DNA from: UKL13-3 sp044353855
GTDB lineage: Bacteria > Bacteroidota > Bacteroidia > UKL13-3
Length of the DNA stretch: 64,000 nucleotides
Reading direction: 5' to 3'
Assembly (NCBI GenBank): GCA_044353855.1
Contig: JBILBF010000001.1
Span: 186,001 to 250,000 of the forward strand
Positions 43,190 to 51,764 of the stretch are shown in pieces (position 1 is the stretch's first letter; every line of letters begins with the position of its first letter). The notes under the pieces were generated by a model, which saw only the letters and a list, made by a program, of their open reading frames with translations, was not told the origin of the DNA and did no database searches. A program made the translations under genes and the position numbers.

Positions 43190-44896
43190 ATGACCAAACG
43201 TTGGACACATAAAAAAGAACCAGAGACAACAGTTGTTGATGAACTTTCAACGTCTATAAACATCAATAAAACACTTTCTGGTATTTTAGTTCAACGTGGT
43301 ATTCACCAATTTGATATTGCCAAAAAGTTTTTCAGGCCTCAATACACTGATCTTCACGATCCTTTTTTGATGAAAGGAATGGACATAGCAATTACTCGAA
43401 TTGATGAAGCTATAGCCAAAGGTGAAAAAGTGTTGGTATATGGCGATTATGATGTAGACGGAACAACTTCTGTTGCTATAGTCTACGATTTTTTATCTGA
43501 GCGTTGCCGGAATGCCGATTTTTATATCCCAGATAGATATACTGAAGGGTATGGTATTTCATTTATTGCCATTGATTGGGCTTCTAATAATGGATTCTCT
43601 CTAATTATTGCACTCGATTGTGGTATTAAAGCCAATGATAAAATACGATATGCCAATGGAAAAGGTATTGATTTTATAATTTGTGACCATCACTTACCAG
43701 GAGATGAAGTACCTGATGCTATAGCTATTTTAAATCCAAAACAAGTCGATTGTCCTTATCCTTTTAAGGAATTATCGGGATGTGGAATTGGCTTTAAATT
43801 ACTTCAAGCTTATACCATCAAACATGAAATTCCGTTTACCCAAATTGAAAAATATATAGACCTTGTTGCTATAAGTATTTCGGCAGATTTAGTTCCTATT
43901 TTAGATGAAAATAGGATATTGGTGCATGCGGGATTAAAAAAACTCAAAACAAATCCCAATCCTGGATTGAGAGCACTGCTTGAAGCATATGCTCCTAAGC
44001 CTGAGTTTTCAGTAAGTGATGTTGTGTTTTTTATTGGCCCACGTATTAATGCTGCTGGTAGAATTGCTGATGCTAAAGATTCGGTAAGGTTGATGATAGC
44101 GAGCAATTATACCAAAGCTCAGAAAATTGCTGAGTTGGTAAACCAACATAATATAGAACGTAGAGGATTTGATTTATCCATTACAGAACAGGCTTTTGAA
44201 ATGGTTGAAAAAGACGAAACTTTTGCTTCGCGAAAATCAACTGTTTTGTTTCACAACGAGTGGCACAAAGGTGTTATAGGAATTGTGGCTTCGCGCTTAA
44301 TCGAAAAATATTACCGCCCAACCATTGTGCTGACAGAATCCAATGGTCTTGCCACTGGATCTGCTCGTTCGGTTGAAGGCTTTGATTTGTATACTGCTAT
44401 TGAGGCTTGTAGCGATCTGTTAGAACAATATGGAGGCCACACTCATGCAGCAGGCCTTACTATGAAACTAGAAAACGTAAAACAGTTTGCTACTAAATTT
44501 GAACAAGTAGTGGCAACAAATATTGTTGAAAGAAGCCTTACTCCAGAAATTGAATATGATACTGAAATTCCTCTTCGCACTATAACTCCTAAATTTTTTA
44601 GTGTGCTCAAACAGTTTGCTCCATTTGGCCCAGGCAATCAAAGTCCAGTGTTTATGAGCAAAAATGTGTGGGATGTAGGCGATGTAACCATCGTAGGAAA
44701 CAACCACTTAAAATTAAGCCTTACCCAAGAAGATGGAGGCCGTATTTTTAAAGCAATTGCATTTGGCCTTGGCGAACATTATGAAAAAGTATCAAAAGGC
44801 ATTTCGTTTGATATTTGTTACACCATCGAAGAAAATCATTTTAATGGGCATGTTAATCTGCAACTAAACATTAAAGATATTTTATTTAGAGGGTAA
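43190..44896 (+). CDS. recJ: Single-stranded-DNA-specific exonuclease RecJ
   Basis: A 568-residue RecJ, a 5-prime to 3-prime single-strand exonuclease for recombination and repair. The DHH motifs are visible: VLVYGDYDVDGTTS (motif I), CDHHLPG (motif III, DHH), LSGCGIGFKLLQA and DLVAISISADLVP. The DHHA1 part holds FHNEWHKGVIGIVASRL and GSARSVEGF with SGTR-like glycine loop plus GGHTHAAGLT. The C-terminal OB fold ends LNIKDILF. A longer frame starts with GTG at 43136, but ATG at 43190 is preferred; TACATTCG at 43171-43178 is a possible -7 box. It is convergent with the NlpC/P60 lipoprotein. Confidence 0.94.
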   Translation: MTKRWTHKKEPETTVVDELSTSININKTLSGILVQRGIHQFDIAKKFFRPQYTDLHDPFLMKGMDIAITRIDEAIAKGEKVLVYGDYDVDGTTSVAIVYDFLSERCRNADFYIPDRYTEGYGISFIAIDWASNNGFSLIIALDCGIKANDKIRYANGKGIDFIICDHHLPGDEVPDAIAILNPKQVDCPYPFKELSGCGIGFKLLQAYTIKHEIPFTQIEKYIDLVAISISADLVPILDENRILVHAGLKKLKTNPNPGLRALLEAYAPKPEFSVSDVVFFIGPRINAAGRIADAKDSVRLMIASNYTKAQKIAELVNQHNIERRGFDLSITEQAFEMVEKDETFASRKSTVLFHNEWHKGVIGIVASRLIEKYYRPTIVLTESNGLATGSARSVEGFDLYTAIEACSDLLEQYGGHTHAAGLTMKLENVKQFATKFEQVVATNIVERSLTPEIEYDTEIPLRTITPKFFSVLKQFAPFGPGNQSPVFMSKNVWDVGDVTIVGNNHLKLSLTQEDGGRIFKAIAFGLGEHYEKVSKGISFDICYTIEENHFNGHVNLQLNIKDILFRG

Positions 44897-45418
44897 TTAG
44901 AATTTTCCTGCTCCTACATAATAACTAGCATAATATTTTTCGGAAAGATTGTTAATCATTACTCCTTTGCTTGTGCTTACATGTGCAAACCAGCCATCTT
45001 TTAAATAAACACCTACATGCGAAACTTGTGTTGTTTTGATGTTAAAAAAAACGACATCCCCTTCTTTTAAAGCAGCTTTTTCAATTCGTTTACTTATTTC
45101 AAATATTTGCAAAGATGAACGTGGGATTTTTTGGTTATATACTTCTTCATAGAGCAGTTTTACAAAACAGGAACAATCAATACCTAACTTATTGCAGTTA
45201 CCTAATTTATGTGGCGTTCCAAGCCAATCAGAAATAAATTCATATAGCTTAATATTATTTGATTTTGTGAGATCAATATGCAGCTTTTTTTCCAATGATA
45301 CATACTCATTTCTTGTTGGCTTATCCCTTTCTTTTTCATGAATAGAAATACTTTTATTGCCTTTGCAAGCAATCAAAAGAAACAATAACAGTGCACAAAA
45401 AAGGCTAATGTTTTTCAT
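44897..45418 (-). CDS. NlpC/P60-family lipoprotein (C40 peptidase)
   Basis: A 173-residue predicted lipoprotein: lipobox LLIAC at Cys18 followed by GNKS. The NlpC/P60 cysteine-peptidase domain follows, with GIDCSCFVKLLYEE (catalytic cysteine in the D-C-S-C-F motif), SHVGVYL (catalytic histidine) and a second histidine in FAHVSTSKGV. PRSSLQIFEISKR and KEGDVVFF are conserved blocks. Such enzymes cut gamma-D-glutamyl-meso-diaminopimelate bonds in peptidoglycan and act at the periplasm or outer membrane. It starts from its own stretch of minus strand and is convergent with recJ, directly abutting its stop. Confidence 0.92.
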   Translation of the reverse strand: MKNISLFCALLLFLLIACKGNKSISIHEKERDKPTRNEYVSLEKKLHIDLTKSNNIKLYEFISDWLGTPHKLGNCNKLGIDCSCFVKLLYEEVYNQKIPRSSLQIFEISKRIEKAALKEGDVVFFNIKTTQVSHVGVYLKDGWFAHVSTSKGVMINNLSEKYYASYYVGAGKF

Positions 45419-45447
45419 TGGCCTAAAATATCCAAAAAAGTTAGAAA

Positions 45448-45588
45448 CTAAACTTCTCTTTCGTCAACAAGATCTTCTTCCCAGTCTTCTTCTGTATCCT
45501 GAAATACAAGTTCGGCATCAAACGTGTGAATACACATATCATCGATATCATTAAACCAAACATTCCAATTGGTTGTTGGACAATTCAT
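45448..45588 (-). CDS. Small acidic protein, 46 residues
   Basis: A 46-residue frame from ATG at 45588 to TAG at 45448-45450. The product starts MNCPTTNWNVWFNDIDD, continues CIHTFDAELVFQDTE and ends in the acidic EDWEEDLVDEREV. The hydrophobic/acidic pattern with conserved-looking W-N-V-W-F looks like a real small protein and not chance. No named family is known to me. It has no signal peptide and lies alone, upstream of the NlpC lipoprotein on the same strand. It is below the usual length cut-off for gene calling. Confidence 0.55.
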   Translation of the reverse strand: MNCPTTNWNVWFNDIDDMCIHTFDAELVFQDTEEDWEEDLVDEREV

Positions 45589-45884
45589 TTGAAATGGTCA
45601 TTAATGGCCCGCCCGAATTTAATCGAACGGTTTCGCCTTTTGTAAAAACTAATTCGCCTTAAATTGCTTTTATGCAAGTCAAACCTACACAGGTTATGTT
45701 ATCTAATACATAGATATAGGTAATGTAATTAAAAATAAATAGTAACCATATCTGTAAAGGCTGATCAAACTATTTGCACAATATCGTTTACTCTCTTACA
45801 TTTGAACATTAACACCATAACAGAAGCATCGTAATGTATACTTGTGTTTTAATTCAAAATATAGCCTAATAAATTATACTTAAT
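45589..45884. other. Intergenic region before fabG
   Basis: About 300 bases with no recognisable gene, RNA or hairpin. TATACTTG at 45837-45844 resembles a -7 box for fabG with one mismatch, but no -33 element fits. Confidence 0.3.
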
Positions 45885-46631
45885 ATGAAATTACTTTCTG
45901 GAAAAACAGCCTTGGTTACTGGCGCAACTCGTGGCATAGGAAAAGGCATTGCCTTAAAATTAGCTAACGAAGGTGCAAATATTGCCTTCACGTTTGTTAG
46001 CTCTGTTGAAAAAGCAATACTTTTTGAAACAGAACTTGCGTCATTAGGCATAAAAGCAAAAGGCTACCAAAGCAATGCTTCCGAATTTGCTGCAGCTGAA
46101 ATTTTAATTGACACAATTGTAAAAGAATTTGGAAGTATTGATATAGTGGTAAACAATGCTGGCATAACCCGCGATAATTTAATGATGCGCATGACAGAAC
46201 AAATGTGGGATGAGGTAATGGATACCAACCTTAAATCAGCATTTGCAATTACCAAAGCCGTTCAACGCCCTATGATGAAAGCGCGTTCGGGTTCCATTAT
46301 TAATATTACTTCAGTAGTAGGTATTACTGGCAATGCAGGGCAAGCCAATTATGCAGCATCCAAAGCTGGTATGATTGGTTTAACAAAATCTGTTGCAAAA
46401 GAATTAGGCTCTCGTAATATTAGATGCAATGCTATTGCTCCCGGGTTTATTGAAACCGAAATGACAGAAGCATTACCTGAAGAAACTCGTAAACAATGGT
46501 GCGAAGGAATTGCTTTAAAGCGAGGGGGTAGCCCTGAAGATGTAGCTAATGCAGTATTGTTTTTAGCATCAGATATGAGTGCTTATGTAAGTGGACAAAC
46601 CATCAATGTTTGTGGTGGAATGGTAATGTAA
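45885..46631 (+). CDS. fabG: 3-oxoacyl-[acyl-carrier-protein] reductase
   Basis: A 248-residue short-chain dehydrogenase/reductase of the FabG type that reduces 3-ketoacyl-ACP in fatty acid elongation. TGATRGIGKGIALKLA is the NADP(H)-binding glycine motif, VNNAGITRDNLMMRM is the FabG block, and the active-site residues appear as Ser in SIINITSVVG and Tyr/Lys in NYAASKAGMIG. The end GGMVM and the GxxxxxxA-x-G-F-I block FIETEMTEALPEE fit FabG rather than other SDRs. Length is normal. It is monocistronic here and away from a fab cluster. Confidence 0.95.
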   Translation: MKLLSGKTALVTGATRGIGKGIALKLANEGANIAFTFVSSVEKAILFETELASLGIKAKGYQSNASEFAAAEILIDTIVKEFGSIDIVVNNAGITRDNLMMRMTEQMWDEVMDTNLKSAFAITKAVQRPMMKARSGSIINITSVVGITGNAGQANYAASKAGMIGLTKSVAKELGSRNIRCNAIAPGFIETEMTEALPEETRKQWCEGIALKRGGSPEDVANAVLFLASDMSAYVSGQTINVCGGMVM

Positions 46632-46771
46632 AACAATGTTTTCTACAATTTTAGGCTGTTGATGCGTAACTGAAATTCAATGTTCAAATTGCAAGAGAAT
46701 GTATAACATAAACAACACTTAAAAGCCTAGCCTAATAATCTTTCAAACCTTCAAATATTTGTAATCAAAAA

Positions 46772-48862
46772 GTGTCGTTTACAGCAGAATTTTCTTTATG
46801 GTTTACACTATTATGCTTGCTTTTAGCTGCAGCTGGAAGTTGGTTTTTATATCGCAACAACTCACTCGATTTCTCTGGTAAATACCAAAAAATTACCCAT
46901 TGGACTTTGTTTAGCATCCGTTTTGTATCCTTGTTTATTGTCTCCTTTTTACTGCTCGGCCCATTAATGAAAATATGGATGAGGCATACTGAAAAACCTT
47001 CTATCGTTTTGGCTATTGATGGATCTCAATCAATTATTGCCACTAAAGATTCGAGCTTTTATCTAACACGTTTTACAAACGCAGTTCAACAGTTACAAAC
47101 AAATTTAGCTGTTGATTATGACGTTCAAACATATACTTTAGGAAGTAAACCATACAAAGGCTTTAATGGTGTTTTTTCAGAACAACAAACCAATATTTCA
47201 GCCGTAATTGATGATATAAAAAACAACTATGACAAGCAAAATCTAGGTGCAATTATTATTGCAAGCGATGGCATTTACAACCAAGGCAACAATCCCATTT
47301 ATGCTGCAAAAGATTTACGAACTGCAATATATACGATTGCATTAGGTGACACTATACAACAAAAAGACCTACTCATCAAACAAGTAAAATACAATCAATT
47401 GGTCTTTACAGGTAATTTATTCCCGTTGCAAATAGATGTACAAGGGTTTGGATATGATCATAAACAAACAACAGTATCTGTTTCACACAATGGACAAACT
47501 GTTTTTTCTTCAAAAATTACACTAACTAGTTCTTCATACTATGCGACCATACCCGTTTCAATTGAAGCCAAAGAAGCCGGAACACAACATTTTATTGTTA
47601 CGCTAAGTTCCTTACCTGAAGAGCTTTCAACAGCTAATAATAGGTTTGATGTTTTTGTAAATGTGATTGATGGAAAACAAAAAATTGCCTTTATATCCTT
47701 AGCTCCTCATCCAGATATTTCAGCTTACAAGCAAAGTATTGAACAAAACGAAAACTATAGTATTTCGGCCTTTTCCTTTGATAAAATAAGTACAGCACAG
47801 CTTAAAGAATTTAGTCTGCTTATTTTACACCAACTACCTGGTAATAAAGGTGAAGGCCTGCAATTGGTAAGAGCAGCCAATGAGGCAAAGCTGCCTATAT
47901 TGTATGTTATAGGTGCTCAAACTGGTTTAACTTACTTGAATGCTGCACAGACTGATATAACGATTTCATCAAATAGAAATAACACCAATGAAGTTATGCC
48001 TGAGTGGCAATCCTCTTTTGCTTTATTTACCCTAAGTGAAGAAGAGTTAGCTGTTATAAAAAAATATCCGCCATTGTATTCGCCTTATGCAAATTATAAA
48101 ATAAACACAGAGCATGATGTATTATTTACGCAACAAATTGGATATGTAAAAACAGCATTTCCATTAATCGCATTTGGTAAAAGTAACGGCCAAAAAACAG
48201 GATATATTTTTGGCGAAGGATTTTGGAAGTGGCGCATGTACGATGCTGCATTAAGTGAGCAAAAAGTCACTTCATCTATTACAGGCAAAATTGTTCAATA
48301 TTTGGCTAATAAGGATGACCGCTCACGGTTTAGAATAAACGGCAATAAACGATTTGCCGAAAATGAAGTGATTAAATTGGATGGCGAAGTGTATAATGAG
48401 AGTTATGAATTAGTTAACTCAGGTGATGTACAAATAGTTGTTCAAAATGCTCAAGGTAAAAATTTTAATTACACCTTTAGCAAAACGGAAAAAGCATATA
48501 CGCTTGATATGGGAATATTACCTATTGGAAATTATCGTTACAATGCATCCACAACAGTAGGATCAATAACCCAAACAATTAAAGGACAGTTTACAGTAAT
48601 CCCGTTACAAGTTGAGTTTTTGCAAACCAAAGCTAACCATCAATTACTAAACGAACTGGCAACAGAAACCGGGGGTGTACTTTTTTTCCCAAACCAATTT
48701 AATGACTTAGAAAAAACTATACGAAACAACGAAAACATAAAACCAATTGTTTACGAACAAGAAACCGTTAAAAGCTTGATTAACCTTAAATGGATTTTCT
48801 TTTTGGTGTTAACGTTACTTTCTATAGAGTGGTTCGTCAGAAAATGGAATGGGATTATTTAA
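46772..48862 (+). CDS. Membrane protein with VWA-like domain
   Basis: A 696-residue protein with two N-terminal membrane helices (FTLLCLLLAAAGSWFLY; ISLFIVSFLLLG region near 50-65) and one at the C-terminus (LKWIFFLVLTLLSIEWF). A VWA-like part follows the second helix: IVLAIDGSQSI (Asp83, DxSxS MIDAS-like) and IIIASDGIYNQGNNP. Then come beta-sandwich regions (for example QFTVIPLQVEF). The family is widespread in Bacteroidota next to envelope genes, with no known activity. The start is GTG at 46772; no better start is nearby. A strong terminator follows at 48863-48899. Confidence 0.72.
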   Translation: MSFTAEFSLWFTLLCLLLAAAGSWFLYRNNSLDFSGKYQKITHWTLFSIRFVSLFIVSFLLLGPLMKIWMRHTEKPSIVLAIDGSQSIIATKDSSFYLTRFTNAVQQLQTNLAVDYDVQTYTLGSKPYKGFNGVFSEQQTNISAVIDDIKNNYDKQNLGAIIIASDGIYNQGNNPIYAAKDLRTAIYTIALGDTIQQKDLLIKQVKYNQLVFTGNLFPLQIDVQGFGYDHKQTTVSVSHNGQTVFSSKITLTSSSYYATIPVSIEAKEAGTQHFIVTLSSLPEELSTANNRFDVFVNVIDGKQKIAFISLAPHPDISAYKQSIEQNENYSISAFSFDKISTAQLKEFSLLILHQLPGNKGEGLQLVRAANEAKLPILYVIGAQTGLTYLNAAQTDITISSNRNNTNEVMPEWQSSFALFTLSEEELAVIKKYPPLYSPYANYKINTEHDVLFTQQIGYVKTAFPLIAFGKSNGQKTGYIFGEGFWKWRMYDAALSEQKVTSSITGKIVQYLANKDDRSRFRINGNKRFAENEVIKLDGEVYNESYELVNSGDVQIVVQNAQGKNFNYTFSKTEKAYTLDMGILPIGNYRYNASTTVGSITQTIKGQFTVIPLQVEFLQTKANHQLLNELATETGGVLFFPNQFNDLEKTIRNNENIKPIVYEQETVKSLINLKWIFFLVLTLLSIEWFVRKWNGII

Positions 48863-48899
48863 AAAATCCCCCTCATCAAATAAAGATGAGCGGGATTTT
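48863..48899. terminator. Bidirectional terminator between the VWA gene and ndk
   Basis: AAAATCCCCCTCATC (48863-48877) pairs with GATGAGCGGGATTTT (48885-48899): 14 base pairs with one C-C mismatch and a 7-base loop. It ends in a T run on the plus strand and a T-rich run on the minus strand, so it works both ways. Confidence 0.88.
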
Positions 48900-48928
48900 G
48901 AGTTCGTTATTTTGAATCTAAAAAAGGA

Positions 48929-49348
48929 CTAAAATCTTTCGAAATTATTGAAGAAAAACGAAGCCTCAATTGCTGCGTTTTCATCACTATCACTGCCATG
49001 TACGGCATTAGCATCAATTGATTTTGCATATAAATTACGGATGGTACCTACATCCGCTTTAGTAGGATCGGTAGCACCAATTACAACTCTGTAATCTGCC
49101 ACAGCATTGTCTTTTTCCAACACAGCTGCTACAATTGGACCCGATATCATAAATGAAACCAAATCTTTAAAAAATGGGCGCTCGCGGTGAATTGCATAAA
49201 ACTCTCCCGCTTTAGCTTCGCTTAATTGGAGGTATTTCATTGCTACTATTTTGTAGCCATTTTGAATAATATGATCAATAATTTTTCCTGTGTGTCCATT
49301 TGCTACTGCATCTGGCTTAATCATTGTGAATGTAATTTTTCCGCTCAT
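48929..49348 (-). CDS. ndk: Nucleoside diphosphate kinase
   Basis: A 139-residue kinase that transfers the gamma-phosphate between nucleoside triphosphates and diphosphates through a phospho-histidine. The active-site His lies in NAVHGSDSDENAAIEASFFF, and FTMIKPDAVANGHTGKII and YRVVIGATDPTKADVGTIR are the conserved blocks. Length is normal. It starts at 49348 and is preceded by a -7 box (TATTTTCG, minus strand, 49381-49388). It ends just before the terminator shared with the VWA gene. Confidence 0.97.
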   Translation of the reverse strand: MSGKITFTMIKPDAVANGHTGKIIDHIIQNGYKIVAMKYLQLSEAKAGEFYAIHRERPFFKDLVSFMISGPIVAAVLEKDNAVADYRVVIGATDPTKADVGTIRNLYAKSIDANAVHGSDSDENAAIEASFFFNNFERF

Positions 49349-49380
49349 AATTGTTTTTGTGTTTACTTAATTTCGGGTTG

Positions 49381-49388
49381 CGAAAATA
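49381..49388 (-). promoter_or_regulatory. Predicted ndk promoter, -7 box
   Basis: The minus strand reads TATTTTCG, the TTCG variant of the TAnnTTTG box. The same octamer precedes feoA at 59345-59352. It lies 32 bases before the ndk start. Confidence 0.4.
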
Positions 49389-49474
49389 GGGATATTTGAT
49401 TGCTTTAAAAACATTTTAAAGAATTAACCTATTGATAATCGATCCAAAATTGGTTTAGCTCACCTAAATAGGAA

Positions 49475-49482
49475 TATATTTG
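49475..49482 (+). promoter_or_regulatory. Predicted purK promoter, -7 box next to the start codon
   Basis: TATATTTG, an exact TAnnTTTG box, ends 4 bases before the GTG at 49487; a TTG lies 22 bases upstream (49450-49452). Transcription would start at or near the GTG, so the mRNA is probably leaderless. Confidence 0.55.
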
Positions 49483-49486
49483 CCCT

Positions 49487-50653
49487 GTGAATCAAAATCC
49501 TCTACACACAAAAATTGGCATTATAGGCGGTGGTCAACTTGGCCGAATGATGATTGAAGAAACCCTTCGATACAATTTGGAAATAAACACGCTAGATGTG
49601 GATGGCAGCCCCTGCCAAGGTTTATCTACAAAGCATATTGTCGGATCCATAAAAGATGCAACAGCAATTGAACAATTGGCAGCAATTTCGGATGTTCTTA
49701 CTTATGAAATTGAGCATATCAATATTGACACCTTGTATGAATTGGAAAAACAAGGAAAAGAAATTATTCCATCGCCCCGGATTTTACACATTATTCAAGA
49801 TAAGGGTTTGCAAAAACAATTTTTTGAACAACATAACTTACCTACAAGCAAATTTAAGTTAGTGGAAACTGAAGCTGATTGGATAGCAGCTATAAATGAA
49901 TTAGGAGGCGAAAAACTAGTATCTAAAACACGCAAAGAAGGCTATGATGGAAAAGGTGTTGCCATTTTTTATACTTCCGAATTATTGAATGACATTAGTA
50001 AAAGAGCATTTGCCAGCAATGCGTTAATTGAAGAATTTATTCCATGCCAAACGGAATTATCGGTAATGGTAGCAAGAGATAAAATGGGCAATATAAAAAC
50101 GTGGCCCGTTGTGGATATGGCGTTTGACCCCGAAGCCAACCTTGTTACATTTTTAAACTGCCCCGCACAAATTTCTGATACTATCGCTAAAAAAGCAGAA
50201 ACTATTGCTCTAAAAACAATTGAAGCACTGGAGGGAGTGGGTGTTTTTGCTGTTGAGTTATTATTAGATTTTAATGATACTATTTATGTAAATGAAGTTG
50301 CTCCACGTCCACACAATTCAGGTCACCATACCATCGAAGCTTGTTATACTTCGCAGTTTGAACAGTTGATTAGAATATGTGCAGGATTGCCTTTGGGTAG
50401 CACAGAACTTATACAACCAGCCGTAATGATAAATTTACTTGGTGCACCCAATTTTAGTGGAGCATACACTTTACAAGGGCTTGAAGAGGCTACAGCGATA
50501 GAGGGCGTTTACATACATTTGTATGGCAAAACAGAAAGTAAACCCATGCGTAAAATGGGGCATGTTACCATTGTTGCTAATACAATAGTAGAAGCAAGAA
50601 AAAAGGCAATTACAGTAACCGCATTGTTAAAATTTATAGCATATAATAATTAA
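49487..50653 (+). CDS. purK: N5-carboxyaminoimidazole ribonucleotide synthase
   Basis: A 388-residue ATP-grasp enzyme that converts AIR and bicarbonate to N5-CAIR in purine synthesis. The family blocks are IGIIGGGQLGRMMIEET, VSKTRKEGYDGKGV (ATP-grasp glycine loop), LIEEFIPCQTELSVMVARD and VNEVAPRPHNSGHHTIEAC with the metal-binding residues. Length is normal. The start is GTG at 49487; no ATG precedes the first conserved block, so this is the only reasonable start. The promoter box sits 4 bases before it. Its stop is followed 4 bases later by purE, and pnuC comes third in the operon. Confidence 0.96.
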   Translation: MNQNPLHTKIGIIGGGQLGRMMIEETLRYNLEINTLDVDGSPCQGLSTKHIVGSIKDATAIEQLAAISDVLTYEIEHINIDTLYELEKQGKEIIPSPRILHIIQDKGLQKQFFEQHNLPTSKFKLVETEADWIAAINELGGEKLVSKTRKEGYDGKGVAIFYTSELLNDISKRAFASNALIEEFIPCQTELSVMVARDKMGNIKTWPVVDMAFDPEANLVTFLNCPAQISDTIAKKAETIALKTIEALEGVGVFAVELLLDFNDTIYVNEVAPRPHNSGHHTIEACYTSQFEQLIRICAGLPLGSTELIQPAVMINLLGAPNFSGAYTLQGLEEATAIEGVYIHLYGKTESKPMRKMGHVTIVANTIVEARKKAITVTALLKFIAYNN

Positions 50654-50657
50654 ACAT

Positions 50658-51170
50658 ATGAGCAAAGTAATAGGGATAATAATGGGTAGCGACTCTGATT
50701 TAGAAATCATGCAAGAAGCTGCAAAAATATTAGATGATTTTAAGGTAGCCTACGAAATAACAGTTGTATCGGCACATCGCACACCTGAGCGAATGTTTGA
50801 GTATGCTAAAACAGCTCGCGAGCGTGGCTTAAAAGTAATTATTGCTGGAGCAGGTGGTGCTGCTCATTTACCGGGTATGGTGGCTAGTATAACTACACTT
50901 CCTGTAATTGGCGTACCTGTAAAATTAAAAACAATGGATGGCTTGGATTCTCTTTTATCAATTGTGCAAATGCCCGGAGGAGTTCCTGTTGCTACAGTAG
51001 CTATTAATAATGCTAAAAATGCAGGCTTATTAGCCGTTCAAATACTTGCTTCGCACGATACACATCTTGCCCATCAAATGCAAAAGTATAAAGATGAAAT
51101 GAAAGTAGAAGTGGAGAAAAAAGCTGCTATTGTAGAACAAGGAAAAAAATCAATAGGCTTCAGTAAATAA
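50658..51170 (+). CDS. purE: N5-carboxyaminoimidazole ribonucleotide mutase
   Basis: A 170-residue class I PurE that moves the carboxyl group from N5-CAIR to make CAIR. GIIMGSDSDLEIMQEA is the nucleotide-binding motif, VSAHRTPERMFEYA contains the conserved His-Arg-Thr-Pro, and IAGAGGAAHLPGMVAS and GVPVKLKTMDGLDSLLSIVQMPGG complete the family. It follows purK by 4 bases, and the two catalyse successive steps. pnuC follows 3 bases later. Confidence 0.97.
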   Translation: MSKVIGIIMGSDSDLEIMQEAAKILDDFKVAYEITVVSAHRTPERMFEYAKTARERGLKVIIAGAGGAAHLPGMVASITTLPVIGVPVKLKTMDGLDSLLSIVQMPGGVPVATVAINNAKNAGLLAVQILASHDTHLAHQMQKYKDEMKVEVEKKAAIVEQGKKSIGFSK

Positions 51171-51173
51171 AAG

Positions 51174-51764
51174 GTGTTAGCATATTTTACTTTTTATCAT
51201 ATTATCGAAATTTTAGGATCAGTATGCAGTATCTCATACAGTTTATTGCTCATGCGCGAAAAATCAATCGGTTGGTTTTTTGGTATTGTTGCATCTTTAT
51301 TGGGCATCGTTCTTTTTTTTGAAAGCCGTATTTATGCTCAGGCTATCATCAGCATTTATTATGCAGGTATAGGCGTTTATGGTTGGGTATATTGGCAAAA
51401 AGCTCAACAACGAAATGAACATATACACCGATGGAAACCCATTCAACATATTTTGTGGATTGCCCTTTTTACAGCATTAGCATTTATTAGTTCTTACCTA
51501 TTTAAAACCTATACCGATTCGCAAAACCCATACCTCGATTCGTTTCTTACTGTTTTTGGAGTACTTGCATCTATAAAAGAAGCTCGTAAAATTTTAACGA
51601 GTTGGTTGTATTGGTTTGTCATCAATACCTTTTCGGTAGTGCTATATTATAACCAACATTTGTATTTTTATGCTGCAATGATGGCAGTATACGCTGTCAT
51701 CTGCATTCCAGGATATATTAGCTGGAAAAAAATATACGATAGGTTCAACGTTATTTCAGTTTAA
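51174..51764 (+). CDS. pnuC: Nicotinamide riboside transporter, PnuC family
   Basis: A 196-residue inner-membrane protein with about six or seven helices. The PnuC fingerprint is ISIYYAGIGVYGWVYWQKAQQ (W-x-x-W and G-x-YGW), with TDSQNPYLDSFLTVFGVLASIKEARK and YLYFYAAMMAVYAVICIPGYISWKKIY near the end. PnuC proteins take up nicotinamide riboside or related vitamers by facilitated diffusion. It starts with GTG at 51174, 3 bases after purE, so it belongs to the purKE operon. Its end overlaps the convergent EEP-family gene by about 14 bases. Confidence 0.85.
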   Translation: MLAYFTFYHIIEILGSVCSISYSLLLMREKSIGWFFGIVASLLGIVLFFESRIYAQAIISIYYAGIGVYGWVYWQKAQQRNEHIHRWKPIQHILWIALFTALAFISSYLFKTYTDSQNPYLDSFLTVFGVLASIKEARKILTSWLYWFVINTFSVVLYYNQHLYFYAAMMAVYAVICIPGYISWKKIYDRFNVISV

